Below are positions 18,354-27,399 of a stretch of 56,422 nt of DNA, one piece after another. How positions within the stretch are numbered: the stretch's first letter is position 1; the number at the start of each line of letters is the position of its first letter. Source of the stretch: Billgrantia desiderata (GTDB lineage: Bacteria; Pseudomonadota; Gammaproteobacteria; Pseudomonadales; Halomonadaceae); NCBI GenBank assembly GCA_011742915.1, contig JAAQTN010000035.1, positions 1 to 56,422 of the forward strand, in the 5' to 3' direction. The position numbers and the translations under genes were made by a program. Under the pieces are notes generated by a model, which saw nothing but the letters and a program-made list of their open reading frames with translations, was not told where the DNA came from and ran no database searches.

Positions 18354-19101
18354 TAAAAGCCTCCTCTAAAGGTCCAACCTCCTGTTCACATAGCCATTTT
18401 TGTCGCAGCATGGCGATATGCAGTGTACAGGGAACAGTAACGCGGTATGCCGGACCTGCGATGTCGACTGCCGTCCAGATGCCAGCGAGCACCCATCCAA
18501 TCGGTCCCAGCAATAAGCTCCCGAAACGCCCTGCAGTAAAACCTATGCCAACACGCAACCCATGCCCCAGAAGTTGCTTCGCAACGGCTCCAGCTATCAG
18601 GCTAGAAGCCTGATACATGAATAGGCGATATAGTTGCGGCGTCAACAGGGTGGCCAATGAAGCACCAGAAATGAAAGCTTTATAGTCCCTCTCGTTCAGC
18701 CCTACATCACGCAACACCTTTTCCAATTCAACCTGATCTTCACCGGATGCTTCTTTGGTAGCCTTTCGCAACAGCGCCTGGATCATCTGCTGCTCAAGTT
18801 CAACTATTGAATATTTATCCGCATCCTTGACACCAACTTTTTTGGCAGCATCTTTCAGCACGTCTAAGTACGACGGCCCTTCTTTTCGGAACAGATTGAC
18901 GAATGTGTTACCGCCAAACTGCCGTATTTCATCAAAGATCTCATCAGTATATTGGGTGTGATCGAGATGGTACTTTTTATACTTCGGGCTAGCAGTCAGA
19001 CTCTCGGTAGAGGCTTTCAGGATGTATTCAACCAAAGGCCCCAAGTCATCATTTGAGGCTGTAGTTAACAATTCCCGTGTCGCAATAGCTTCTTGGCTCA
19101 T
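18346..19101 (-). CDS. YaaW family protein (UPF0174 / DUF3944-like)
   Basis: This 251-residue protein starts at the ATG at 19101 (GAGGAAA upstream, 10 bp after the methyltransferase stop). It resembles E. coli YaaW along its length: QFGGNTFVNLFR, the SIVELEQQM helix, a hydrophobic Gly-rich C-terminal region (about 155-215, with LLGHGLRVGIGF), and the ending AGPAYRVTVPCTLHIAMLR. The biochemical role of YaaW is unknown. The hydrophobic C-terminal region suggests membrane association. A longer upstream frame exists only because it overlaps the methyltransferase gene. Presence between a defence methyltransferase and a Zorya motor suggests recruitment into defence, possibly as a membrane-acting accessory. 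Confidence 0.8.
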   Translation of the reverse strand: MSQEAIATRELLTTASNDDLGPLVEYILKASTESLTASPKYKKYHLDHTQYTDEIFDEIRQFGGNTFVNLFRKEGPSYLDVLKDAAKKVGVKDADKYSIVELEQQMIQALLRKATKEASGEDQVELEKVLRDVGLNERDYKAFISGASLATLLTPQLYRLFMYQASSLIAGAVAKQLLGHGLRVGIGFTAGRFGSLLLGPIGWVLAGIWTAVDIAGPAYRVTVPCTLHIAMLRQKWLCEQEVGPLEEAFND

Positions 19102-19111
19102 TAAGGTTTCC

Positions 19112-22100
19112 TCAGCTAATACTTGTGGTTTTGGAAAAAATCCCCCACGCCACCCGATAGTCCTCTTCCCGATCCGGGCGGAAGAACGGGGCCTGGTACT
19201 CCACGGTGGTTTCCCAGGGGCCGCCGGGGAGGGTGTCGTCTTCGTAGGTCTTGCGGACGACACCTTCCTGCATGTCCTTGATGTCCTCCCAGCCGAGGGC
19301 GATGTCGTATGCCTGGCGCTCGGGGGATTCGATGGAGTAGTGGGTGCCCTCCTTCAGCTCTGCAGGTTTGGCCTTGCGGGGCAGGCCGACGCCGACGAGG
19401 CCCTTGCTGGGGGTGAAGACGATGCGGCCGTTCTGGTCGTACCAGGTATCGGCTTCGTACTGGCGCATTACCGGGAACTGCACGCGGTAGATGGTCAGCA
19501 GCTCTTCCAGGGTAAGGCACAGGGCCTGGGCGACGAGGACATCGATTTCCACCAGGGCCTGGCGGCGGGCGTAGTCGCTGCGCAGAGCGTTATGGCGCTG
19601 CCATTCTGGGGTGAGCTTGGCGAAGAAGTCCCGGGGCAAGGCGGTTTCGGGGACGTGATCGGCGGCGGCCCACTGCTGATATCGGAAGGTTTCTTGCCAG
19701 TTGGACTGCCAGAGGTCGGCGTAGTGATTGGTGGTACACAGCAGTCCCAACGCACGTGCGCGTGACAGCGGGACATCCAGCAGCGGAAACGTTGCTAGAA
19801 GCTGGCCGTACAAGTCTGACTTGCCTGTGGATTTCAGGAAGAAGTCATAAGCTACAGAGAAGGTAGCGGCAGCGAAGTTTACAAGCTGCACTTCGTCCTT
19901 TATCACGGTACTTACGGCCGTATTGATATGGCCGGCACCCTTTGGCATGACGGTGCTGATGAAAGAGCGTTCTGAAGATGCACCAAACATGCGCCGATTG
20001 ACGAACCGATAATACTCCGTCACCAGCTTTTCCCGATGCTCCCCCTCCTCCACCCAGGGCACACGCGGGGTACGGTCGCGGTAGCTGGCGGGATCGCAGG
20101 CGGGCACGTAGTTGGTGCGCGGCAGGTAGTCGTCCGGCAGGGTTTGCAGATCGAGCTTGTCGTAAGCTTTATTGGTGTCGCACACCGCACGAGGCGTGTT
20201 GTAGAACGGGTTGCCGACAAAGAAATGCGGGCCTGAAACCACCCACTGCTCCGGGCTTTCCGGGAACTGGGTATCCCGCCTGATGGTGCCGTCTCGCTGG
20301 GCATAGGTTTCGTCGAACATCACCGTGGAGAAGTACTGCCCTTTCAGGTCGCCTAGGCGCCTGGGCTGGGCCGCAAATTTCTCCAGCACGCTGGTCAACT
20401 GACGAGCGTGCAGGGCAGGCAGGCGGGCTTCTAAAGAATCGGTACCGGCCTCGTCATAGAGCTGGGCAAAGAGCGCCAGCTCATGCTGGCCAATTTCGAT
20501 AATGCGGTCACGGTGGCCGTCGAAGTTCCATTTCACCTTGACCCGGCCATCAGGCAGCTCCATTTCCTCCTTGATGCCGGGCACCTGTCCTTTTCCGTCA
20601 TGGGCAAAGGACATGTCGACGGTGCCGGGAATAAACAGATTCGAGACGTGCTTGAAGCCGGGAGCTCTGAAAGGACCATGGACGTTGATGCTGAACAGCG
20701 TCTGGTTATGTACCTCAGCGAACAGCTTGGTCTCATTGATGAACTGGAAGTGCTGGCGCAAACGCGGGTAAAGCTCACGCCGAAATCCCGCACCCTTGGG
20801 GTCGTCGTAAATGCCCTCCGGATGCAGGAAGCCGCTGACGCCCTGCCCATTGGCATTGGCCCAGGCGCGGGGCAGAAAACACTTGTAGAGGTTGGTCTGC
20901 ACGCCCTTGAGCTGCGGGTAGTTCTGCGTAGCGTTCAAGAACGCCTGGGAGCCCTCAGCCTCGGCCAGCTCGGCGAACCAGGCGGCCTCCAGCTCAGAGC
21001 TGCGGGCAAAGGCGGCCTCGCGCTGGTCGGTGAGCTGCTTGGCGCTGAGCTTGTGGAGCACGAAGCGGGGGTTGTGGTCGCCGAGGATGCCGCCCTCCTG
21101 CCACTCCACCTTGCGCCAGGGCGGGTTGCCCAGGGTGATATCGAAGCCACCGCGGGTAGCGAAGAGATCGGCAAATGCCAGCTCCCAGTGGAAGAAGCGG
21201 TAGTGCTCGCCAAGCTCATTGCCCAGCTTCAGGGTGGCGAAGAAGGGGTTGCTGAAGAGCTTCTCCAGGTTGAGTTCGCCGCGCTGATTGCTCACCTCGC
21301 GAGCGGCCCTGGTTTCGGGCCTGTTCTCCTCGCGGAGGCGCTGCTGGGGCTCGTCGGCGGCGAAGAGGTCGTCGACCGGCTTGGCGAAGAGGTCTTCGCC
21401 CGGCTCGTCGGCACCGTCGCCCGGCTGTTCGCCACCGCCCAGCAGGCTCTCCTGCTCCGGGGCAAAGGCGAAGGTGCCGGCGCTGTTGAGGATGGTGTTG
21501 AGGTCGAAGAGCCACTTCTGGCGGTCGGGCAGCTCGTCCACCCTCTCCAGGGGCCAGAACCAGAGGGCGCACCAGTAGTCCATGGCAAGCTTCAGGCGCC
21601 GGTAAGGCGAGGCGATGCGGGCGTGGGTATTGAAGATGCCGCTGGTGCGGATATCGTCCTTGGCCTGGGTGCTGATGTGGCGCTCCTCGCCGCCCGCCTG
21701 GCCCCACAGGGTGTAGCTGTCCTGGGTGCGCTGGCGGTCGTGGGCCAGCATCCGGGTGTGCTCGCGCCACAGGCGGTCCACGGCATCAGACAAGCTCTGC
21801 AGGGTGCGGATCTCGTCGTCATCCAGCGGGGCGCAGAAAGCCTTCTTCCATGCCTTGATCGTCTGGAACGCCTCGGGGCGCAGCTGCTTGGCCACCTTGT
21901 CGCTGTAGCCGACCATGCCGGGGTCGGGGAGCAGGAAGTGGTAGATCTCTCCTTCCCTGCGCGCGCCATCCCCATCCGGCGCCAGCAGGGTCTCGGGCGG
22001 CAGGCGGCGCGGGGCATGGTTGTACCAGTAGCCCTCCTTGGCCTGCTTCTTCAGGGCGCGCACCGGGTAGACCTCGCGGCGGGCGCCGATCAGGCTGTTG

Positions 22101-24091
22101 CCGGTGAAGAGCTGGTAGCCGAACCAGGGCACGCTGTGGCCGCCGGAGAGGGCGTTGAGCCACAGCGAGACCTCGGCCAGCTCCACGGCGATGGGGTTCA
22201 AGTCCACGCCGAAGACGTTGTGGTCGGCGATATGCATCTTCACCCGCTGGAGTTCCTGCTGGTACGCCTCGTGGGGGATGCGCTGGCCGAGCTCCTGCTC
22301 CTTGCGGGCCAGGTACGCCTGGGCGAGTTGGTTGACGGCTTCGTTCAGGAACGCCGCGCTGCCCATAGCGGGCTCGCACACCGTCAGATCGAGGATGTCA
22401 TCGGCGCTGAGCTCGTCGGTGAGCCGCTCCTTCAGGGTGTACTTCACCAGGCTCCTGGTGAGCACCTCCGGGGTGTAGTAGCTGGCGGATTTCTCCCGGT
22501 CGCGCCCGGCCATGCGGTAGATGAACTTGCCTTTCGGGTGCACGCGCAGGGTCTTCTTGCCGTCCACGTGATCGTAGACGCGTTCGTTCTCGTGGAACTC
22601 CTCCAGCTGCGCGCGGGTGACGAAGTAGCCGGTATCGAGCTCGTCCGGGTTGATGTTCTTGCCCTTCGGGGCGACCTCATAGAGCTCCTCGGTGGCGAAG
22701 AAGCCGCGGTAACTGAGCAGCGCCTCGTAGACGGCGCCGAGCTGGTTGATGCCGAGCTGGGTGTAGCTGACGCGGCCACGGCGCTTCTTGCCCTTGGCGG
22801 GGCGGGTCAGCGACATGCTCTGGATCACCCGCTGCAGGGTGGCGTTGCTGAACACCACGCGGTTGAGCAGCGGGGTCCTGGCCGGGTCGAAGAGGTGGCT
22901 GTCCAGGCCCTGCAGGGTGAAGGCGTTAGCGGTGCTCTGGTGGAGCTGGTCGCCCTGGCGGCTGGCCCGGTAGCCCTCGTAGATCAGCGTGAACATGCGC
23001 TGCAGGCTGTCGTGGAAGTAGCGCCCCTGCCGGCCCTCGTCGGTGGTCAGGCGCACCATCTCCAGGTCGCGCAGGCTCTCCAGGCTGTAGCCCTGGCGCC
23101 AGGTGTCGTCGCCAGTGGGCAGGTAGCCCAGCTCCGGGCGCGCCTCGATGTAGAACAGGAAGAGGATGCGGTACATGGTGCGCAGGCACTCCCGGGAGAG
23201 CTGCTCCGGGTCCAGGGCGTTCTGGCCACTGTAGATCCCTTCCTTGCGGCTGCGGGCCTGCTCGATCAGCTGCTCGGCGGCCTCGTTGCCCAGGAGCTCG
23301 ATGGCCTGGCGCAGGGCGTACTTGAGGTCGTCGGAGACGGCGAAGGCGTGCTTGTGGCTGTTCTCGTCCAGGCTGTCCAGGCGGCTCTGGCCATCGTCCG
23401 GGGCCAGGCTCTCGCGGTGCAGCAGCACGGCGGTGGCCTTGAGGGTGCGGTCGTCGCGGCGGCCGAGGATCTCCTCCCAGTCGAAGCGCAGCATGCGGTT
23501 CTGGGACCACTTGTAGCGGTCGACGAGGATACCCTGGCGGTCCGAGAGCAGCAGCACCCAGCGCGGCGGGCTCTCGTTGTGGGGCGTGGCCTGACGCAGC
23601 ACAGCCTGGTCGAGGATCTGGTACCAGCTTTGCCCCGCCAGGGCTTCGAAGTGGGGCCCCTCGCCGAAGAACTGCCGGGCGTCCAGGGTGAGCGAGAGCG
23701 GGTCCTCGCCCTCGTTTTCCGGGTCCAGAGCGCCGAGCACCCAGAGCCGGTCGCCCAGGGCCGCGAGCACGGGCAGCTCGGTATTGGCGGCCACCTCGCG
23801 GTTGTGGGGCTGCCAGAGGATGCCGAGCACGCCCATCAGCTGGCGGAAGAAATCGCGCTGCTGGCGGATGCGTTCCACGGCGCTGCGCTCGCTCTTGAGG
23901 CGGTGGCGCAGGGCGAAGTAGCCCTGGTGGAGGTTGCGCAGGGCGCGATGGGGCGGCTCGCCCTCGGCCTCCCAGTCCTTGAGGGTCTCGGCCAGGTCGC
24001 CCTCGAACACTTCGGCCAGGTAGTGGGCGCTGAAGAATTCGTTGTCGTTGGTCAGGCCAATGAAGGTGGCGGCGGTGTCCTGAACGGCCAT
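19112..24091 (-). CDS. large adenine-specific DNA methyltransferase (DrmMI/PglX-like)
   Basis: This 1659-residue protein has a long N-terminal region (about 1-500) of unclear fold. A gamma-class N6-adenine methyltransferase domain follows: SAM-binding motif [15 protein letters not shown] near 572, the acidic loop [15 protein letters not shown] near 627, and catalytic NPPW ([13 protein letters not shown]) near 987. The C-terminal ~600 residues probably recognise the target. This layout is that of the Eco57I-like methylases used in class 1 DISARM (DrmMI) and BREX (PglX). It starts 58 bp after the SNF2 helicase stop with an AGGAG site. It should modify host DNA so that the helicase/nuclease machinery spares it. 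No stop or frameshift interrupts it, and no separate specificity subunit is present. Confidence 0.9.
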   Translation of the reverse strand: MAVQDTAATFIGLTNDNEFFSAHYLAEVFEGDLAETLKDWEAEGEPPHRALRNLHQGYFALRHRLKSERSAVERIRQQRDFFRQLMGVLGILWQPHNREVAANTELPVLAALGDRLWVLGALDPENEGEDPLSLTLDARQFFGEGPHFEALAGQSWYQILDQAVLRQATPHNESPPRWVLLLSDRQGILVDRYKWSQNRMLRFDWEEILGRRDDRTLKATAVLLHRESLAPDDGQSRLDSLDENSHKHAFAVSDDLKYALRQAIELLGNEAAEQLIEQARSRKEGIYSGQNALDPEQLSRECLRTMYRILFLFYIEARPELGYLPTGDDTWRQGYSLESLRDLEMVRLTTDEGRQGRYFHDSLQRMFTLIYEGYRASRQGDQLHQSTANAFTLQGLDSHLFDPARTPLLNRVVFSNATLQRVIQSMSLTRPAKGKKRRGRVSYTQLGINQLGAVYEALLSYRGFFATEELYEVAPKGKNINPDELDTGYFVTRAQLEEFHENERVYDHVDGKKTLRVHPKGKFIYRMAGRDREKSASYYTPEVLTRSLVKYTLKERLTDELSADDILDLTVCEPAMGSAAFLNEAVNQLAQAYLARKEQELGQRIPHEAYQQELQRVKMHIADHNVFGVDLNPIAVELAEVSLWLNALSGGHSVPWFGYQLFTGNSLIGARREVYPVRALKKQAKEGYWYNHAPRRLPPETLLAPDGDGARREGEIYHFLLPDPGMVGYSDKVAKQLRPEAFQTIKAWKKAFCAPLDDDEIRTLQSLSDAVDRLWREHTRMLAHDRQRTQDSYTLWGQAGGEERHISTQAKDDIRTSGIFNTHARIASPYRRLKLAMDYWCALWFWPLERVDELPDRQKWLFDLNTILNSAGTFAFAPEQESLLGGGEQPGDGADEPGEDLFAKPVDDLFAADEPQQRLREENRPETRAAREVSNQRGELNLEKLFSNPFFATLKLGNELGEHYRFFHWELAFADLFATRGGFDITLGNPPWRKVEWQEGGILGDHNPRFVLHKLSAKQLTDQREAAFARSSELEAAWFAELAEAEGSQAFLNATQNYPQLKGVQTNLYKCFLPRAWANANGQGVSGFLHPEGIYDDPKGAGFRRELYPRLRQHFQFINETKLFAEVHNQTLFSINVHGPFRAPGFKHVSNLFIPGTVDMSFAHDGKGQVPGIKEEMELPDGRVKVKWNFDGHRDRIIEIGQHELALFAQLYDEAGTDSLEARLPALHARQLTSVLEKFAAQPRRLGDLKGQYFSTVMFDETYAQRDGTIRRDTQFPESPEQWVVSGPHFFVGNPFYNTPRAVCDTNKAYDKLDLQTLPDDYLPRTNYVPACDPASYRDRTPRVPWVEEGEHREKLVTEYYRFVNRRMFGASSERSFISTVMPKGAGHINTAVSTVIKDEVQLVNFAAATFSVAYDFFLKSTGKSDLYGQLLATFPLLDVPLSRARALGLLCTTNHYADLWQSNWQETFRYQQWAAADHVPETALPRDFFAKLTPEWQRHNALRSDYARRQALVEIDVLVAQALCLTLEELLTIYRVQFPVMRQYEADTWYDQNGRIVFTPSKGLVGVGLPRKAKPAELKEGTHYSIESPERQAYDIALGWEDIKDMQEGVVRKTYEDDTLPGGPWETTVEYQAPFFRPDREEDYRVAWGIFSKTTSIS

Positions 24092-24149
24092 GTTCTCCTG
24101 CTCCTTTGCCCTGCGGCACCCGTCGGAGGGGCGCTTTCAATCGGCGCTT

Positions 24150-27128
24150 TCAGTCAGCGTCGCGGGTCAGCACGGCGATGATCTGGATAAAGGGGACCGG
24201 CTCGATGGTGAGGGTGTCCTCCACCCAGGTGCGGTAGTCGTCGAACACCGCCTCGATGCGGCCCAGGCGCTGCTCCCGGCGGCTGGCCTTGAAGTGCTCG
24301 GCCTGGCGGGAGCTTTCCAGCGCCATCTCCAGCTGGCTGACCTGGCGCTCCTGCAGGGCCTTGAGCTCGGCGAGCTGCCGCTCCAGCTCCGGCCGGGTGG
24401 CGGCGCTGAACTCGGCCTGTCGATCGGCCATCTGCGCTTCGGCGGCGGCGATCACCGGCCGGCGCAGGGCCTCTAAGGGCGCCAGCGCCAGCGGCCGCGC
24501 GCGGTTGGGCAGCTTGCCGTCGAGCCCTAGGTGCGGCAGCCAGGTCTCGGCGTCGAGCACCTCCAGCACTTTACCCGGCTCTCCGGTGCCCGGCTCACCT
24601 GTACCCGCTTGGCCGGGGCGGCAGCGGATGGCGAACCACTCCCAGATCACTGGGTGGGCCTTGCGGTTGGGGATCAGGCCGCTGACCAGGAAGACCGCCT
24701 CGCCGGCGGGCAGATAGTCGTTGATCGCGGGGGAGTCGGGCAGGGCAAGCACCGGAGCGCTGTGGCGGGCCACCTGGGCAAGGAGCTTCTCCTCCAGCCA
24801 CTGGATGGCGGGGTGCTGCGGCCAGAGGTAGTGCAGCTTGGGCCAGGCGTTCTCGTCCTGGCGGCTGCGGCGGATCTCCTCGGCGAAGCGCTGCTTGTCT
24901 GCGGTCATCACCAGGCTGCCGTGCTCCGGGCGGATCTCCGGCGGCAGGAAGCGAAAGCGGTAGTCGAGGTCGCCCGGCGGCGTCAGGGTGATGGTGGCCC
25001 GCTCGGGGTTGGCGCTGAACTCCACCTGGCGCCGCTCGCGGTTTAGCGCCTCCAGGGCCTGGCGGGCAAACTCGAAGTCGCCGGGGAAGAGGCTGTAGCG
25101 CTCCACGGTGGGCGAGTCGCCCTGCCCTACGCCGCTTCCCTCATGGCTTCCGTCCGGCTGGGGCGCGCCCGCCGCTTCGGGGTTGAGGAACAGCGCCAGC
25201 AGGTCGTCGCCCTCGTTGCTGTCGTCGGGCTGGTACTGGGCGTCGAAGGCGGCGGCATCGGTGCCCTCGGCCATGGCCTCCATGGTCAGGGCCTCCTCGG
25301 CCTCCGGGTCGTGCACCTTCATGAAGGTGGCCGGGTCGCCGATGTTCTTGTAGGCCTGCTCGTCCTTCTCCTTGAGGATCTCAAGGATGCGCTGGTCGCC
25401 ACGCACCTTCGGGTTGTCGCTGCGGTTGATCAGGTAGGTTATGACGGGTGTTTCGCTCTGGCCGTAGCGGTCCACCCGGCCGTTGCGCTGCTGGAAGACC
25501 ATCAGCGACCAGGGCAGGTCGAAGTGCACCAGCCGGTGCGAGAGGTAGTGCAGGTTGATGCCCTCGCTTGCCACGTCGGAGCAGAGCAGCACGCGCAGCG
25601 CCGTCTCCGGCTTGCCGAAGGCCTCGACGATGGCCTGCTGCTCGATATCGCTCATCCCGCCGTGAAGGATCTGGATGGCCTCGTCCTTGAGCTTGAGGTC
25701 CTCCTGCAGCCGCCCCTGCAGCCAGTTCAGGGTTTCGATGCGCTCGGAGAAGATCACCAGGCGGTCCTGGGTATCGCTCTTCTTCCAGCCGAACTCGTTG
25801 CTCCTGAGCAGCGCGAGCAGCTGCTGGTACTTGCCGAAGCTCGGGGCGTCCACGTTGCGCAGCGCCAGGCGCAGGCTCTCCAGGGCCTGGATCTCGGCCT
25901 GCTCGTCGTCGCTGGGCTGGCGGGGGCTCGCCTCGCTGCCGGCGAGCTTCTTGATGCGCTGGGCCACCGAGACCTCCGCCGCCGCAGGCGAACTGAAGAT
26001 CGCCTTCTGCAGGCCGATGCGCACCAGCTGGCCGTTACGCTCAGGCGAGTGCTCGCCACGGTAGGTGAAGGGCACGTCGAGCAGGGCCTGGTAGGCGGCC
26101 TCCTCCTGGGGCGAGGCGTCGAGGTAGATATCCTTGACCACGCGCTCCTTGAACGCCTGCTGCACCTGGTCGCGGATGTCCTTCTTGAAGCGGCGGATCA
26201 CCAGGCCCTTGTCGCGGAAGTCCTCCCGGGCGTAGTCGTCCGGGTCGGAGATCGCCGTTGGGTCGAGCATGTTCATCAGGCTGGCAAAGGAGCGCGCCTT
26301 GCCATCGTGGGGCGTGGCGGAGAGCATGATCAGGGTATCCGAGCGCCCCGCCAGCAGCTGGGCCAACCGGGCGCGCTGGGAGCTGGTGCCGCGCTCCGCC
26401 ACGTTGTGGGCCTCGTCGATGACGATAATGTCCCAATAGGCCTGCTCCAGGTGGCGGCGGTACTCGTTGTCCTGCTTCAGGGTGTCGATGGAGATGATCG
26501 ACTTGTCGTAGTAGTAGAAGGGGTTGTGGTTGCCCGGAATATGGTTGCGCACCCGCTGCAGGCCGGCGGAGTCGAGCCGTGTCAGCGGAATGGTAAAGCG
26601 GTTCCACAGCTCTTTCTGGAACTGGGTCATCATGCTCTTGAGGGTGAGCACCAGGATGCGCTTGCCGCGGCCGCGGCGCATCAGCTCGGTAATCAGGATG
26701 CCGGCCTCCAGGGTCTTGCCCAGGCCCACGGCGTCGGCGATCAGGATGCGCTGGCGGTTCTGCTTCAGCGCCTGCAGGGCCGGGTCGAGCTGGTAGGGCA
26801 CCGGGTCCATGGCCGCCTTGTGGCCCAGGTGGATGCACCCATCCGCCGGGGTGATCTGGCGCCGCTGGGTCTCGATGAAGAGCCGGCTCTTCTCGAAGCC
26901 GGGGGTGAGGTCCAGCTCGAAGCGGGTTTCGGCGGGGTCCAGCACGCGGATGGCGTCGGCGTCCTCTTCCAGCCGGGTGAGGAAACGCGCGCTCTTGCCG
27001 CTGACCAGCTCCGAGAGGCCGTCCACGGTGAGCACATAGCCGCCGTCGTCGCTGGGGTCGGCCCGGCGCACGATCCATTCGCAATCGCGGATCACCACCC
27101 GCGCACCGGGGGCGTACAAAGCCTGCAT
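24150..27128 (-). CDS. SNF2-family helicase, DrmD-like
   Basis: About 992 residues from the ATG at 27128, chosen for the AGGAG six bases upstream and the N-terminal MQALYAPGARVVIRDCEW, typical of DrmD-type proteins; an upstream ATG at 27197 is less likely. Domains: N-terminal beta-rich module (1-90), SNF2 ATPase with Walker A AVGLGKTLEAG near 137 and DEAH-box VIDEAHN near 238, and helicase C domain near 510-560 (SDVASEGINLHYL, QRNGRVDRYGQ). A C-terminal domain with a coiled-coil stretch near 930-960 follows. DrmD is the signature helicase of class 1 DISARM. Here it heads the minus-strand operon, followed by the methyltransferase. It should translocate on DNA using ATP. Confidence 0.88.
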   Translation of the reverse strand: MQALYAPGARVVIRDCEWIVRRADPSDDGGYVLTVDGLSELVSGKSARFLTRLEEDADAIRVLDPAETRFELDLTPGFEKSRLFIETQRRQITPADGCIHLGHKAAMDPVPYQLDPALQALKQNRQRILIADAVGLGKTLEAGILITELMRRGRGKRILVLTLKSMMTQFQKELWNRFTIPLTRLDSAGLQRVRNHIPGNHNPFYYYDKSIISIDTLKQDNEYRRHLEQAYWDIIVIDEAHNVAERGTSSQRARLAQLLAGRSDTLIMLSATPHDGKARSFASLMNMLDPTAISDPDDYAREDFRDKGLVIRRFKKDIRDQVQQAFKERVVKDIYLDASPQEEAAYQALLDVPFTYRGEHSPERNGQLVRIGLQKAIFSSPAAAEVSVAQRIKKLAGSEASPRQPSDDEQAEIQALESLRLALRNVDAPSFGKYQQLLALLRSNEFGWKKSDTQDRLVIFSERIETLNWLQGRLQEDLKLKDEAIQILHGGMSDIEQQAIVEAFGKPETALRVLLCSDVASEGINLHYLSHRLVHFDLPWSLMVFQQRNGRVDRYGQSETPVITYLINRSDNPKVRGDQRILEILKEKDEQAYKNIGDPATFMKVHDPEAEEALTMEAMAEGTDAAAFDAQYQPDDSNEGDDLLALFLNPEAAGAPQPDGSHEGSGVGQGDSPTVERYSLFPGDFEFARQALEALNRERRQVEFSANPERATITLTPPGDLDYRFRFLPPEIRPEHGSLVMTADKQRFAEEIRRSRQDENAWPKLHYLWPQHPAIQWLEEKLLAQVARHSAPVLALPDSPAINDYLPAGEAVFLVSGLIPNRKAHPVIWEWFAIRCRPGQAGTGEPGTGEPGKVLEVLDAETWLPHLGLDGKLPNRARPLALAPLEALRRPVIAAAEAQMADRQAEFSAATRPELERQLAELKALQERQVSQLEMALESSRQAEHFKASRREQRLGRIEAVFDDYRTWVEDTLTIEPVPFIQIIAVLTRDAD

Positions 27129-27398
27129 ACCACTCTCCTGAACCAGAGCGCTATCTAGGATGAGGTGGCCTTGCTGGCAAGCGACCCGACATCCCATGCG
27201 TACGACTTAATTCGTTATAGTGAGAGCCGCAGCCCCATTTTTACTTAGCTTAACACTCCGCCAGGGCTCCTCCATAGCTTACGACACCATTCCTTAGTAC
27301 CAGGCAGAAGCGGTCCCAAGCCGGCTCGTGCAGATCTCCTGGCGGTTCCCGTTGGTCACGAGAACCAGCATAGGTGGGTCATGCGACAACTCATGTCG
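27129..27398. other. upstream region of the defence operon
   Basis: This 270-bp non-coding stretch separates the CoiA-like gene from the DrmD-like gene and should hold the operon promoter. On the minus strand, TATAAC (27214-27219) could be a -10 element about 85 bases before the start, but no good -35 is seen 17 bases upstream. The first copy of the 33-bp direct repeat lies at its right end (27367-27399). Confidence 0.4.
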
Positions 27399-27399
27399 C
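27367..27399. repeat. 33-bp direct repeat, copy 1 (flanks the CoiA-like gene)
   Basis: AGCATAG, seven variable bases, then ATGCGACAACTCATGTCGC (27381-27399). It matches 29894-29926 at 29 of 33 positions with identical spacing. The core is palindromic: GCGACA, five bases, TGTCGC. This copy ends on the last base of the CoiA-like gene's stop codon. Confidence 0.85.

Noticed and set aside
20483..24181. A 1232-codon open frame on the plus strand opposite the methyltransferase
   Set aside because: It is a shadow of GC-rich codon use; the product is Leu/Val/Glu/Gly low-complexity with no domain, while the minus-strand frame has all methyltransferase motifs.
25143..27158. A 671-codon plus-strand frame opposite the SNF2 helicase
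   Set aside because: Same cause: composition is that of an antisense frame and no motif is seen.
27258..27345. Inverted repeat CCGCCAGG/CCTGGCGG in the operon upstream region
   Set aside because: Eight-base arms 72 bp apart are expected by chance in GC-rich DNA.
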